The translations under genes were made by a program, and so were the position numbers. Of a stretch of DNA of 64,000 nt, positions 28,812 to 38,557 are shown piece by piece. The notes under the pieces were generated by a model, which made no database searches, was not told the DNA's origin, and worked only from the letters and a program-made list of their open reading frames with translations. Origin of the DNA: an uncultured Clostridia bacterium (lineage in GTDB: Bacteria > Bacillota > Clostridia > Peptostreptococcales > Anaerovoracaceae); contig CALZYE010000002.1 of the NCBI GenBank assembly GCA_945830395.1, forward strand, positions 1 through 64,000. The letters are read 5' to 3'. Positions within the stretch are counted from its first letter, which is position 1; every line of letters starts with the position of its first letter.

Positions 28812-30476
28812 CTATCTCAGTCTTCTTCTAACCGCATCCTCACCCAGAATCTGCTGAATTTCCCAGATATCAGGAGACTGACTCCTACCCGTCAGGGAAA
28901 TTCTGATGACGGTACTGACATGACCTACATGACCTTTATATTCATCAGGGTGTTTTTTGAAGTCCTTCGGTTTTGCTGCATAGCCCATGGATATTGCAAT
29001 TTCCCTAATCTTATCAAACCATTGACTTTGATCGTCTCCATGGTTATAGCTCTCAATATATTTGGATAAAATTTGCCCTGCATCCTCCTCAGATACTTCT
29101 GCAGGAATTTTATCCTCCACCTTGAAATGATTATCGAAGAAATAGCTTACGAAATTCATAATCTGAACTCCGTAAATAAGATCTTTGCGGGGCTTTCCCT
29201 CCTTTCTGCCTAAATCTAAAATTTTCACCATATAGGCTTTGTCTTCAAACATATCGGAAAACTCAGGTGCAAATTCATAAGCCCAGTCTTTAAGAAACTC
29301 ATATAACTCCTCTGCGGAAATTTTCAAAAGAACATCCTTACTTATATCGTTCAGTTTGTTCAGATCAAACAAAGCCCCGGAGCTGCTCATCTTCTCCGTT
29401 GTAAATTTAAATTCATCCACAGAGGCTTTCGGATTTTCCATTCTCCACTCTTCAAAGTTCGAGTTCAAAATAGTCAAAAGGTATTCTCTGACCGCCGAAG
29501 GATGATAACCTTGGCGTCTGTAATATGTAAGCGCAAGCTCAGGGTCTTCTCGTTTGGAAAGCTTTCTCTTGTTTCCGTTTTCGTCAAGCTTCATCAGCTG
29601 TGCCGTATGACAATATACAGGCAGTTCCCATCCCATTTTTTCAAACAGTTCCACATGTGTAGGAAGAGATGACAGCCATTCGGCTCCGCGAATCACATGG
29701 GTTGTTCTCATCAGGTGATCGTCCACCACATGGGCAAAGTGATAGGTCGGCATTCCTGTAGCCTTTAGGATTACCGTATCCATAAAGTTCTCCGGCATGG
29801 TCAGTCTCCCGCGAATCCCGTCTTCAATGCTTATCTTCTTTGCTTCAACAATTTCTTTTCCGTTCTCATCCCTAACTGCATCTTTGCCTCCCGATTTAAG
29901 GCGAAGCACATAGGTCCTCCCCTCTGCCAGGGCATTTTCCACATCCTCAAACGGCATGTCTCTGCATTTAGCAAATTCACCATATATTCCGGGAGTTTTC
30001 TTTTCAGCTTCCTGAGAAACTCTTATCTCTGCAATCTCCTCTTCTGTTAAAAAACATGGATATGCCTTGCCTTCGCTAACCAACTTCTTTGCAAAACACT
30101 GATAAATCTCTCCTCTGCGGCTCTGTGTATAATCTCCGTATGAGCCTATGTCTCCGTCCTTCGTTGCGCCTTCATCGAAGCTGATACCGAAAAACTTCAG
30201 AGAGTCTATCACCGTTTCAACAGCACCTTCAACATATCTCTTATCGTCTGTATCTTCTATTCTCAGATAGAACACTCCTTGAGACTGATGTGCCAACCTT
30301 TCGTCTACGAAAGCGCCGTAAAGATTGCCGAGATGGATAAATCCGGTCGGGCTTGGTCCAAGTCTTGTAACCTTTGCCCCCTCCGGAAGATTTCTCTCGG
30401 GGTACATAGCTTCATAGCCCTCCGGCAATTTGTCCATATGCGGAAATAACAACTGTGCAAGCTTCTCATAATCCAT
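28812..30476 (-). CDS. gltX: Glutamate--tRNA ligase
   Basis: GltX charges tRNA(Glu), and in many Clostridia possibly also tRNA(Gln). The 554-residue protein has the class I HIGH-like motif in GPSPTGFIHLGNLYG and the KMSKS-like KRKLSKRED. It is longer than the roughly 480-residue standard bacterial form: it carries an N-terminal extension of about 35 residues and a long C-terminal anticodon-binding part, like the long form of several Clostridia. AAGGAGAGAG precedes the ATG. Confidence 0.95.
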   Translation of the reverse strand: MDYEKLAQLLFPHMDKLPEGYEAMYPERNLPEGAKVTRLGPSPTGFIHLGNLYGAFVDERLAHQSQGVFYLRIEDTDDKRYVEGAVETVIDSLKFFGISFDEGATKDGDIGSYGDYTQSRRGEIYQCFAKKLVSEGKAYPCFLTEEEIAEIRVSQEAEKKTPGIYGEFAKCRDMPFEDVENALAEGRTYVLRLKSGGKDAVRDENGKEIVEAKKISIEDGIRGRLTMPENFMDTVILKATGMPTYHFAHVVDDHLMRTTHVIRGAEWLSSLPTHVELFEKMGWELPVYCHTAQLMKLDENGNKRKLSKREDPELALTYYRRQGYHPSAVREYLLTILNSNFEEWRMENPKASVDEFKFTTEKMSSSGALFDLNKLNDISKDVLLKISAEELYEFLKDWAYEFAPEFSDMFEDKAYMVKILDLGRKEGKPRKDLIYGVQIMNFVSYFFDNHFKVEDKIPAEVSEEDAGQILSKYIESYNHGDDQSQWFDKIREIAISMGYAAKPKDFKKHPDEYKGHVGHVSTVIRISLTGRSQSPDIWEIQQILGEDAVRRRLR

Positions 30477-30518
30477 GTATTCTCTCTCCTTATTCGCTTC
30501 AAATTACAGTTCATTTGT

Positions 30519-31088
30519 CTATGGGCGAACTTCCCCGCCTGACAAATTCTCATCGTACACCGCTCTGGCTCCGCCTATGAATTTCGGCCTCGTCCGAGCA
30601 CATACCACATTTGCTTCACCTATTTTCTTAATTTTCGTCCTCACCGGAACGGCAACATCTCTTAGGTGCATTCCGATGAGAGTATCGCCTATATCCATCC
30701 CTGCTGCCGCCTTGATGTGTTCAACGGCAACCGGATGTTCTGCATTTTCATAGAAAGTGACTGAAAAGGAGCCTCCTGCGTGAAGCCGGGGAACCACATT
30801 GCAGATCTCAGTTCCCTGTGACAACGCATCTTTTTCCAAGATTATGGCTCTGTTAAGATGTTCACAGCACTGAGCGGCAAGGTATATTCCTCTCTCATCC
30901 AAAAGGGGCTTGATGCCGTCATATACGGCTTTTGCAACATTGATGTCGGAGCCTTTTCCTATGTGTTTTCCTTTTACTTCACTGGAAGAGCAACCGACAA
31001 CAAAGATTTCTCCTCTCTCAATCCCTGCGGTTTTAAGCAGTTCCGCACAAGCATCTTCGGCCTGAGCTTTGATTTCTTCGTAAGTCAT
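30519..31088 (-). CDS. ywlG: YwlG/TIGR01440-family protein
   Basis: A 189-residue protein of the UPF0340 (YwlG) family, conserved in Firmicutes with no settled function. Marks are FVVGCSSSEVKGKHIGKGSD, AAQCCEHLNRA and VPRLHAGGSFSVTFYENA. AAGGAGTAATGAG precedes the ATG. It lies 42 nt upstream of gltX in the same direction. Confidence 0.88.
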   Translation of the reverse strand: MTYEEIKAQAEDACAELLKTAGIERGEIFVVGCSSSEVKGKHIGKGSDINVAKAVYDGIKPLLDERGIYLAAQCCEHLNRAIILEKDALSQGTEICNVVPRLHAGGSFSVTFYENAEHPVAVEHIKAAAGMDIGDTLIGMHLRDVAVPVRTKIKKIGEANVVCARTRPKFIGGARAVYDENLSGGEVRP

Positions 31089-31220
31089 CTCATTACTCCT
31101 TTCTCTGACAGTTATGCCGTATTTCGTAAGCTTCCGTATAAATTTAAATTTCCATCATGTAATTCTATAACTTCTAAAAAGTAATTTTATAATCGTCATT
31201 TTCATATAATGCGATTTTAT

Positions 31221-32471
31221 CTATACATCCCAGCTGTTCAAATAAGCTTCTTGCTCTTCCGTAAGTTTATCTATCTCTATCCCCCATGCCTTCAGCTTAA
31301 GCTTTGCAACTTTTCCATCTATTTCATCGCTGACATCAACAACTTCTCTGTTTAAGACCTTATAGTTATCTTTTATGTACAGAGCTGACATGGCTTGAAC
31401 CGCAAAGCTCATATCCATGATTTCCGCCGGGTGTCCGTCTGCAGCCGCAATGTTTACCAGCCTTCCTTCTGCAATAACATTTATCCATTTGCCGTTAGGA
31501 AGTTTATATCCCATAATATTGTCTCTTGTTTCCTTCTTCTCTGCAGCCGTCTTCTCCAGTTCATCCATATCTATTTCACAGTTGAAGTGTCCTGCATTAG
31601 TCAAGATGGCTCTGTCCTTCATTGTCATCATTTGAGCAACGGTGATAGTTTTGCAGCACCCCGTAGCGCTTACAAATATATCTCCCAATGGTGCCGCCTT
31701 GTCCATAGTCATGATGTCAAAACCGTCCATTTTGGCTTCTATAGCTTTCACCGGATTAATTTCCGTAACTATAACCTTTGCACCCAGAGAGGATGCTCTC
31801 ATTGCAATTCCCCGTGAGCACCAGCCATAGCCGACTACCACAACGGTTTTTGAGGCTATAATCAAATTTGTGTTTCGCATTATACTGTCCCAAACAGATT
31901 GTCCCGTTCCGTACCTGTTGTCGAAAAGATGTTTACAATCCGCATCATTAACCGCAACCATGGGAAATTTAAGGATACCCTCTCTTTCCATAGCTTTCAG
32001 CCTTATGACGCCTGTTGTGGTTTCTTCGCATCCGCCCCATACATCTGTCGCAAGATCCTCTCGCTTGGTATGGAGTAAACCCACCAAATCTCCTCCATCG
32101 TCTATTATTATATTAGGCTTACAGGACAGACACATTTCAATATGTCTGTCGTATTCTTCCTCGGTTGCCCCATGGTATGCAAACACCGATAATCCCGAAT
32201 CTGCAAGAGCTGCTGCCACATCATCCTGAGTTGACAAAACATTGCTTCCCGTTACATACATCTCTGCGCCACCGGCTGCAAGAACAAGGCAAAGATAAGC
32301 TGTCTTTGCTTCAAGGTGGACGGAAAGAGAAATTTTTATTCCCTCAAAGGGTCTTTCCTTCGCAAACCTTTCTTCTAAACCTGCAAGCAGCGGCATGTTG
32401 TGTTTTACCCACTGTATCTTTTTATGACCTGACTGTGCAAGATTTATATCTCTAATTTCGTAATTCGACAT
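31221..32471 (-). CDS. ahcY: Adenosylhomocysteinase
   Basis: AhcY reversibly splits S-adenosylhomocysteine into homocysteine and adenosine, with tightly bound NAD. The 416-residue protein has the NAD fold VVVVGYGWCSRGIAMRASS, IIDDGGDLVG, GCEETTTGVIRL and TNAGHFNCEID. The form lacks the insertion of the longer 470-residue type. In the GxGxxG position the last glycine is replaced by serine (GYGWCS). AGAGGAAGAA precedes the ATG. Confidence 0.95.
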   Translation of the reverse strand: MSNYEIRDINLAQSGHKKIQWVKHNMPLLAGLEERFAKERPFEGIKISLSVHLEAKTAYLCLVLAAGGAEMYVTGSNVLSTQDDVAAALADSGLSVFAYHGATEEEYDRHIEMCLSCKPNIIIDDGGDLVGLLHTKREDLATDVWGGCEETTTGVIRLKAMEREGILKFPMVAVNDADCKHLFDNRYGTGQSVWDSIMRNTNLIIASKTVVVVGYGWCSRGIAMRASSLGAKVIVTEINPVKAIEAKMDGFDIMTMDKAAPLGDIFVSATGCCKTITVAQMMTMKDRAILTNAGHFNCEIDMDELEKTAAEKKETRDNIMGYKLPNGKWINVIAEGRLVNIAAADGHPAEIMDMSFAVQAMSALYIKDNYKVLNREVVDVSDEIDGKVAKLKLKAWGIEIDKLTEEQEAYLNSWDV

Positions 32472-32546
32472 TTCTTCCTCTTTTTTTCTGAATCAATTAA
32501 TAAATTCTATGTTCTGTTTTTCGCACGCAAACCGTCTGTGAAGGGG

Positions 32547-34385
32547 TTACTCCACGGTTACGGATTTTGCCAGATTTCTCGGCTTGTCTATGTCCTCTCC
32601 TTTAATCTTGGCAACATAATAGGCAAACAGCTGCAGAGGAACAACGGAAAGTATAGGTGTAACCTCATCGGCACAGTCAGGTATATAGATGGTTTCCGTG
32701 CTTTCCTTCTCTATTTTCGTATTGCCTTCCTTTGCAATTGAAACGACATGCGCCATTCTCGCCTTTACTTCCACTATGTTTGAATACATCTTATCGAAAA
32801 GATAATCTTGAGTCGCAATGGCAATTACTATGGTTTCAGGCTCCATAAGGGCAATAGTTCCGTGTTTAAGCTCCCCTGCCGCTATGGCAAAAGAATTTAT
32901 GTAGGATATTTCTTTAAGTTTCAGAGAGCCTTCAAGAGCCACTGCCGAGTCTACTCCCCGTCCTATGAAAAACACCTGAGTCCTGTTGTACAGATGTTTT
33001 GCAAGTTCTTCAATCTCATTGCTTCTCTTCAAAGCCTCGGTAATTTTCGCAGGCATGACCATAAGTTCCCGAACGATTCCGTCATAATATTCCTTTGAAA
33101 TTGTTCCCATCAAATCTGCAAGGTAAAGACCGATCAAATACATGCAAACCAGCTGGGTTGTATATGCCTTTGTAGAGGCAACGGCAATCTCAGGACCTGC
33201 CCAAGTGTAGAAAACATCATCAGATTCTCTTGCTACGGAACTTCCGACAACATTACATATAGACAGGATTCTGGCACCGCATCTCTTTGCTTCCCTGAGA
33301 GCCGCCAGAGTATCCAGTGTTTCTCCCGACTGACTTATGGCTATAAATAAAGTTTTTTCATCAACAACCGGATTTCTGTATCTGAACTCAGATGCCACAT
33401 CTATTTCAACCGGAATCCTTGCCATCTTTTCGATGACATATTTCCCCAGCATTCCGGCATGATAAGCGGTTCCGCATGCCACAATATAAACCTTTGAAAA
33501 ATTCTTCACATCCTCCGCCGTAAGAGAGATTCCGTCAAGTTTGATCTTTCCGTCATCGCCGATTCTTCTAAGTAGTGTTTCCTCCACCGCCTTGGGCTGT
33601 TCATAAATTTCCTTCAGCATAAAGTGTTCATAGCCACCTTTTTCAGCATCTTCAATGCTCCAGTTAACCTTCATAATATCCCGCTTTACCGGGCGTCTTG
33701 AAGAATCGTAGATTTTTACTTCATCCGGCGTGCAAACCACCATTTCATCGTTTTCTATAAGGCATATATCGTTTACATATTTTAAAAGCGCCGGAATATC
33801 CGAGGCTATGAACTTGCAGCCATTACCCACACCGGCAATTAACGGTGCATCTTTTCTGTATGCTACTATCTTGTCTTTTTCATTTGAAGAAACAACACCT
33901 ATTGCATAGGCTCCCGACATCTCTTTTACGGCATCGTACACCGCATCTTCAAGGTTTCCTCCATTTTGCCTGTGCAAAACTCCTATGAGCTTTGCAATTA
34001 CCTCTGTATCCGTTTCCGTATCAAACTTAATATTATTTTTCTCTATCAGCCTATTTCTAAGCTCTACATAGTTTTCTACAATTCCGTTATGGACTACTGC
34101 TATTTCTCCGTCACTGCTTGTGTGAGGATGAGCATTCAAATCGGACGGAACTCCGTGTGTCGCCCATCTGGTGTGACCGATTCCTGTGGTTCCTACAAGC
34201 CTTTCGCCTTTTATGAAAGCCTCAAGGTCTGCAATTTTGCCCTGCTTCTTCCTTACCAATATCCCTTCTTTATTTTGCAAAGCTATTCCCGCCGAGTCAT
34301 ATCCCCTGTACTCAAGTTTTTTGAGTCCGTCCAGTATGATTCCTTTAGCCTGTTCACTTCCTGTATATCCAACGATACCACACAT
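32547..34385 (-). CDS. glmS: Glutamine--fructose-6-phosphate aminotransferase
   Basis: GlmS makes glucosamine 6-phosphate, the first step to UDP-GlcNAc for the cell wall. The 612-residue protein starts MCGIVGYTG with the nucleophilic Cys at position 2 before processing, has GHTRWATHG in the glutaminase half, and two SIS domains (ISQSGETLDTL and GRGVDSAVALEGSLKLKE), ending in KSVTVE. It starts 12 nt after glmM, leaving no space for a glmS ribozyme. It belongs with glmM and the CdaA/CdaR genes. Confidence 0.98.
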   Translation of the reverse strand: MCGIVGYTGSEQAKGIILDGLKKLEYRGYDSAGIALQNKEGILVRKKQGKIADLEAFIKGERLVGTTGIGHTRWATHGVPSDLNAHPHTSSDGEIAVVHNGIVENYVELRNRLIEKNNIKFDTETDTEVIAKLIGVLHRQNGGNLEDAVYDAVKEMSGAYAIGVVSSNEKDKIVAYRKDAPLIAGVGNGCKFIASDIPALLKYVNDICLIENDEMVVCTPDEVKIYDSSRRPVKRDIMKVNWSIEDAEKGGYEHFMLKEIYEQPKAVEETLLRRIGDDGKIKLDGISLTAEDVKNFSKVYIVACGTAYHAGMLGKYVIEKMARIPVEIDVASEFRYRNPVVDEKTLFIAISQSGETLDTLAALREAKRCGARILSICNVVGSSVARESDDVFYTWAGPEIAVASTKAYTTQLVCMYLIGLYLADLMGTISKEYYDGIVRELMVMPAKITEALKRSNEIEELAKHLYNRTQVFFIGRGVDSAVALEGSLKLKEISYINSFAIAAGELKHGTIALMEPETIVIAIATQDYLFDKMYSNIVEVKARMAHVVSIAKEGNTKIEKESTETIYIPDCADEVTPILSVVPLQLFAYYVAKIKGEDIDKPRNLAKSVTVE

Positions 34386-34397
34386 ATATGATAGCTC

Positions 34398-35753
34398 CTA
34401 TTCTCCGTATTTTTCTCTAATCAGTTCAGCCAAATTGTTTGCAAATTCTTCAATCTGTTCTTTATTTCTCCCCTCAATCATTACGCGAACCAGAGATTCC
34501 GTACCTGAAGGTCTTATCAGCACTCTTCCTTCTCCTTCCAGTTCATCTTCGATTGCAGAGACAGCTGATATTATCTCCTCATCTTTCTTATAAGCTGTTT
34601 TTCCTTCTCTGCTAACCCTTGCGTTTACAAGAACCTGCGGATAAAGTTCAACTTCCTCGGAAAGCTCTGAACCTTTCTTGCCGGTGTGAACCATGGCTTT
34701 TATAAACTGCAGCGATGAAAGGATACCGTCGCCTGTGGTTGAGTAATTTCTAAAAATAATATGCCCCGACTGTTCACCGCCTATTACACATCCCGTCTTA
34801 AGCATGGATTCAAGCACATATCTGTCTCCCACATTGGTAATCTCGACACTTGCACCCATGTTTTCCACAAACCTGTGAAATCCTATGTTGCTCATAACCG
34901 TGGCTGTAACCAGATTGTTTGCAAGCTGCCCCATATCGCTGAGCATCTTTGCACATATGCAAATAGTCTTGTCGCCGTCTATAATTTTGCCCTCTTCATC
35001 CACTACAATAAGTCTATCCGCATCTCCGTCATAGGCAAGACCGATGTCCGCTTTCTCCCTCAAAACGGTTTCCTGCAAAAGTTCAGGATGGGTCGAGCCG
35101 ATTTTGTCGTTTATATTTACTCCGTTTGGAGAATCGCCAATGGTTACCACCTCCGCCCCCAGCCTTTCAAAGACCTTAGGAGCAATTTTGTAAGAAGCTC
35201 CGTTTGCGCAATCCAGCACAACTTTCTTGTTTTCAAGAATATAATCCGCCGTGGAAAGAAGATATTCTATATATAGAAGTTCCGCCTCTTTGGAAAGGTC
35301 AATCTCTTTGCCCAAAGCTTCCCCCTCAGGTTTTGCCTCAGGAAATAACTTTTCGCCCAGAATATAGCTTTCAATGTCCTCCTCAATTTCGTCGCTGAGC
35401 TTGTACCCTTCTCCGTTAAAAAATTTGATTCCGTTGTCCTGATACGGATTGTGGGATGCTGAAATGACAATTCCCGCCTGTGCATCGTAAATTCTCACCA
35501 AACGAGCAACCGCAGGCGTAGGCATAACGCCTATTTTAATTACATTTCCACCCATAGACAGGATTCCGGCTGTCAAGGCATTCTCCAACATATCTCCTGA
35601 AAGCCTTGTATCCTTTCCGATTACCACTGCCGGCTGTCTGTGCAGCTTTCCTAAGACTATAGCTGCCGCCCTGCCGAGATTATATGCAAGCTCCGGCGTC
35701 AAATCCACATTAGCAACACCGCGAACTCCGTCAGTTCCAAACAATGTACCCAT
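34398..35753 (-). CDS. glmM: Phosphoglucosamine mutase
   Basis: GlmM converts glucosamine 6-phosphate to the 1-phosphate. The 451-residue protein has the start MGTLFGTDGVRGVAN, the phosphoserine loop VISASHNPYQDNGIKFF, the metal site AYDGDADRL, GGEQSGHII and the C-terminal RPSGTESLVRVM. It has a GGAGG site and its own good promoter upstream. In Firmicutes GlmM also interacts with CdaA. Confidence 0.98.
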   Translation of the reverse strand: MGTLFGTDGVRGVANVDLTPELAYNLGRAAAIVLGKLHRQPAVVIGKDTRLSGDMLENALTAGILSMGGNVIKIGVMPTPAVARLVRIYDAQAGIVISASHNPYQDNGIKFFNGEGYKLSDEIEEDIESYILGEKLFPEAKPEGEALGKEIDLSKEAELLYIEYLLSTADYILENKKVVLDCANGASYKIAPKVFERLGAEVVTIGDSPNGVNINDKIGSTHPELLQETVLREKADIGLAYDGDADRLIVVDEEGKIIDGDKTICICAKMLSDMGQLANNLVTATVMSNIGFHRFVENMGASVEITNVGDRYVLESMLKTGCVIGGEQSGHIIFRNYSTTGDGILSSLQFIKAMVHTGKKGSELSEEVELYPQVLVNARVSREGKTAYKKDEEIISAVSAIEDELEGEGRVLIRPSGTESLVRVMIEGRNKEQIEEFANNLAELIREKYGE

Positions 35754-35793
35754 TGTATTCCTCCATAATAACTTTATAACGATTCAATAGTAA

Positions 35794-35823
35794 ATTATAT
35801 CCTTCAATTTCTCTTATTCTCAA
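35794..35823 (-). promoter_or_regulatory. Probable internal promoter for glmM-glmS
   Basis: On the minus strand TTGAGA (35823-35818) and a perfect TATAAT (35799-35794) are 18 nt apart, about 40 nt before the glmM ATG. It could express glmM-glmS independently of cdaA-cdaR. Confidence 0.65.
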
Positions 35824-35848
35824 GCTTCTCTCACTTTTTTGCTTCTGT

Positions 35849-36766
35849 TCAATTCTTCTTGACCGTTACTGAAAGGACGAGTTTTTCAGTGTTATTAGAC
35901 ACTTCTACACCGTACAAAATAGGCTTTATCACAATTTCTTTATCTGAGTTGACCTTAGAAATATCTATGTCCTCAGCCTCCACCGACTCTATTTTTGCCA
36001 ATGCGGACTCCATTCCCTTAACGGTAATGCTCTTTGGAAGCTTATAGCTTCTTTTGTACCTTCCGGAATTTGCACCTTTGATCTTAATGTTCAGATTCAC
36101 CGTTTTCGTCTTATACAAAACAGGCTGAACATTAACCGCAGCAGGATCCATCTTTATACCGCCGACTTCTTTTCCGTCTTTGTCCACCGGAACAACCTTG
36201 GTTTCAATATTGCTCTGGTATTTTTCAACCCTGGACAGCTTTATTTCCGCCTTAAGATTCTCAACTTTGGCAACCTGAGATTTCCCTCCCGTTATCTGAA
36301 TCTTCTTTGGAAAAATCCCTTTGGTGCTCGGTTCATATCCGTTCTTGAGCTTCCCGATATATTTTACATCGACATTTCTGTTCTCGCTTACTCTTTTTTC
36401 TACGCTCACATTGACTTTGGCAAGGCTCTGCTCCTCTAACGAAATTTTATCGGGAACCTTTACTTCCAAAGAAATATTGTTTTCCCCTTCAACAGCATTT
36501 TCCACATCGGCACTAACCTTTATCTCTGAAGCTTTCAATCTGTAAATAGATCTTCGCTTCCCTGAAACCCTTACCGTTATAGTCTTTTTACCCAATTCTT
36601 TCACTGACAGTCCGTGATTTTCCAAAACCTGTTCATTCTGAATCATTACCGGAACCGATCTGTAAACCTTAGTCGTTTCGGGATCAAGTTCTCCAATCAC
36701 ATAGATCCACAGGACTATGGCAAGTATGAGGGCTATCAACAAATTTGCTTTTTTACTTTGCAGCAT
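35849..36766 (-). CDS. cdaR: CdaR (YbbR-domain) regulator of diadenylate cyclase
   Basis: CdaR is a membrane protein with an outer YbbR-repeat region that modulates CdaA. The 305-residue protein has one N-terminal membrane segment (LLIALILAIVLWIYVIG), followed by repeated YbbR domains with patterns such as TITVRVSGKR and VPVMIQN. GGGAGGGG precedes its ATG, and it overlaps the cdaA end by 14 nt. The order cdaA-cdaR-glmM is classic in Firmicutes. Confidence 0.93.
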   Translation of the reverse strand: MLQSKKANLLIALILAIVLWIYVIGELDPETTKVYRSVPVMIQNEQVLENHGLSVKELGKKTITVRVSGKRRSIYRLKASEIKVSADVENAVEGENNISLEVKVPDKISLEEQSLAKVNVSVEKRVSENRNVDVKYIGKLKNGYEPSTKGIFPKKIQITGGKSQVAKVENLKAEIKLSRVEKYQSNIETKVVPVDKDGKEVGGIKMDPAAVNVQPVLYKTKTVNLNIKIKGANSGRYKRSYKLPKSITVKGMESALAKIESVEAEDIDISKVNSDKEIVIKPILYGVEVSNNTEKLVLSVTVKKN

Positions 36767-37598
36767 GTTTACCCCTCCCTAAGGTTTTTCCTAAAAATAC
36801 AAACTTCGACGAAGAATCGTCCTCATTCATGAATAAATCAAGCAAAATTTTCTCCACATTCTTCTTTTCTAAAAATCTGATTATCTGTCCGTCCTTGGCT
36901 ACAGAAATAATTCCGGTTTCCTCGCTCACTATAAGAGTTACCGCATCGGAGTTTTCCGTAATCCCTATTCCTGCTCTGTGCCTTGTCCCCAGACTCTTAT
37001 TGAGGCTTATCTTATCCGTCAAAGGTAAAACACACCCTGCAGCGTAAACCTTGTCCTGCCTGATTATAACCGCACCGTCGTGAAGAGGCGCCCCTTCATA
37101 AAAAAGATTTCCCAATAATTCTGCCGAAATATCAGCATTTATTAAGGTTCCCGTTTCCGCTATGTCCTCTAAGGTCACATCTTGTTCAAACACTATAAGA
37201 GCTCCTGTTTTCTTGTCGGAAAAACCGGCTGTAACATTTGCAATTTCATTGCTTATATACTTGGCCTTATCTTTATCGATTTTCACAAGCTTACTCATGC
37301 CGATTTTGCTTCTGCCCATATACTCAAGTCCTCGCCTCAGCTCCGGCTGAAAAATAACCACAAGGGCAAACAGACCGACTGTGAAAACCGCTCTCAGCAT
37401 CCAATGCACCACATGCAAATTCATATAGTCTGCAACAAAATATGCAGCAATGACGAACAATAAACCCTTTAACAATTGCTGCGCTCTGGTGTCCTTGATG
37501 AATTCCAAAATCTTGTATACGATAAATGTCGTTATTAAAATATCTAATATATCATTGATTCCAATGGTAGAAATTGTATTTGAAAAAAAGTTTTGCAT
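36753..37598 (-). CDS. cdaA: Diadenylate cyclase CdaA
   Basis: CdaA makes the essential second messenger c-di-AMP from two ATP. The 281-residue protein has three N-terminal membrane helices followed by the DAC domain with the catalytic motifs LHDGAVII and GTRHRAGIGI. It acts at the cytoplasmic membrane. A good promoter lies just upstream, and it heads the cdaA-cdaR-glmM-glmS order, which links c-di-AMP to cell-wall precursor supply. Confidence 0.97.
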   Translation of the reverse strand: MQNFFSNTISTIGINDILDILITTFIVYKILEFIKDTRAQQLLKGLLFVIAAYFVADYMNLHVVHWMLRAVFTVGLFALVVIFQPELRRGLEYMGRSKIGMSKLVKIDKDKAKYISNEIANVTAGFSDKKTGALIVFEQDVTLEDIAETGTLINADISAELLGNLFYEGAPLHDGAVIIRQDKVYAAGCVLPLTDKISLNKSLGTRHRAGIGITENSDAVTLIVSEETGIISVAKDGQIIRFLEKKNVEKILLDLFMNEDDSSSKFVFLGKTLGRGKHAAK

Positions 37599-37625
37599 AA
37601 GTCACCCCTATCTTCTGCTCATATA

Positions 37626-37654
37626 ATTTTACTAAAAAAAACTAAAAATTACAA
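37626..37654 (-). promoter_or_regulatory. Probable cdaA promoter
   Basis: On the minus strand TTGTAA (37654-37649) and TAAAAT (37631-37626) are 17 nt apart. The start point would be near 37619, giving a short leader of about 20 nt. Confidence 0.6.
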
Positions 37655-37746
37655 GGAGTTAACCTCTGCAGCGGCAAAATATATAAAATATATCATGCCT
37701 CATCACACATATAAAAAATTACAGAAAAAAATTATCTTTTTCTTCG

Positions 37747-37774
37747 TTGTTTTCAGAAAACAATGTGGTATAAT
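37747..37774 (+). promoter_or_regulatory. hpf promoter with overlapping palindrome
   Basis: TTGTTT (37747-37752) and a perfect TATAAT (37769-37774) are 16 nt apart. A 17-bp inverted repeat with 8-bp perfect arms, TTGTTTTCAGAAAACAA (37747-37763), covers the -35 box and most of the spacer. It is well placed for a repressor or a stress regulator. Confidence 0.6.
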
Positions 37775-37822
37775 ATACAAAAGCATTAGTTCATAATTTT
37801 GAACCGGAAAGGAAGGCCATAT

Positions 37823-38350
37823 ATGAAAGTAAACATTATATCAAAGAATTTTAAAACTTATCAAAAACTGGAAGACAAGATCGAATCAAAATTCGAGAAA
37901 TTAAGCAAATATTTCTCAGATGAGATAGTTGCAAATGTGGTCCTTTCCCACCAGCGCGGCAACGACAAATTGGAAGCAACTATCAATGCGAAAGGAGCTG
38001 TTTTCAGAGCAGAATCCGTTGCAGAGGATGTGTACGAAAGTCTGGATAATGTAATCGCAAAGCTTTCCCACCAGATGTCTAAATTCAAAGGAAAACTGCA
38101 AAAGCGTTATAACGATAATAAATCACTGAAATTCGAGTTCTTGCCCGATTTTGAAGAGGAATCCTCCGAACCCTCTCTCGTAAAGACAAAGCAGCTTGAA
38201 CTTCGCCCTATGAATGTGGAGGAAGCGATTTTAGAAATGGAAATGCTCCAGCACGATTTCTTCCTTTTCCTAAACATGGAAAGCGGCAGCGTTTGCCTTG
38301 TATATAGACGCAAGGACGATGACTACGGATTGCTGGAAACCAAGTATTGA
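37823..38350 (+). CDS. hpf: Long-form ribosome hibernation promoting factor
   Basis: Long HPF binds the 30S subunit and pairs ribosomes into inactive 100S dimers in slow growth. The 175-residue protein has the N-terminal S30AE domain (MKVNIISKNFKTYQKLEDKI, SHQRGNDKLEATINAKGAVF) and the C-terminal dimerisation domain beginning VKTKQLELRPMNVEEA. ATG 37823 follows AGGAAGG at 6 nt; a longer frame begins at an upstream TTG with no site. It is transcribed divergently from cdaA. Confidence 0.94.
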   Translation: MKVNIISKNFKTYQKLEDKIESKFEKLSKYFSDEIVANVVLSHQRGNDKLEATINAKGAVFRAESVAEDVYESLDNVIAKLSHQMSKFKGKLQKRYNDNKSLKFEFLPDFEEESSEPSLVKTKQLELRPMNVEEAILEMEMLQHDFFLFLNMESGSVCLVYRRKDDDYGLLETKY

Positions 38351-38457
38351 TTGCTGTTTTTAGTAATAAGCCGTGAAAATACAGATTTGTTCATGAATTT
38401 TAATTGAACCGGAACAAATAGCACAAAAGACTATGATGAAAATTATTGATATGTATT

Positions 38458-38511
38458 AACTGTGTCCCCTCCCTGCCGTATAAATCGGCAAAGAGGGGAC
38501 ACAGTTTTTTT
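38458..38511 (+). terminator. Strong intrinsic terminator after hpf
   Basis: A 14-bp outer stem (AACTGTGTCCCCTC with GAGGGGACACAGTT) encloses a second small stem (TGCCG with CGGCA). It is followed by a T-run to 38511. It lies between two convergent genes; the T-tract favours the plus strand. Confidence 0.88.
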
Positions 38512-38557
38512 CTTACGATTTTTTCGCTTATCGAGTGGGGCGCTTATCTTCACGGCT

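Noticed and set aside
34385-34398. Search for a glmS ribozyme
   Set aside because: Only 12 nt separate glmM and glmS, too short for the ribozyme, and none is seen elsewhere upstream.
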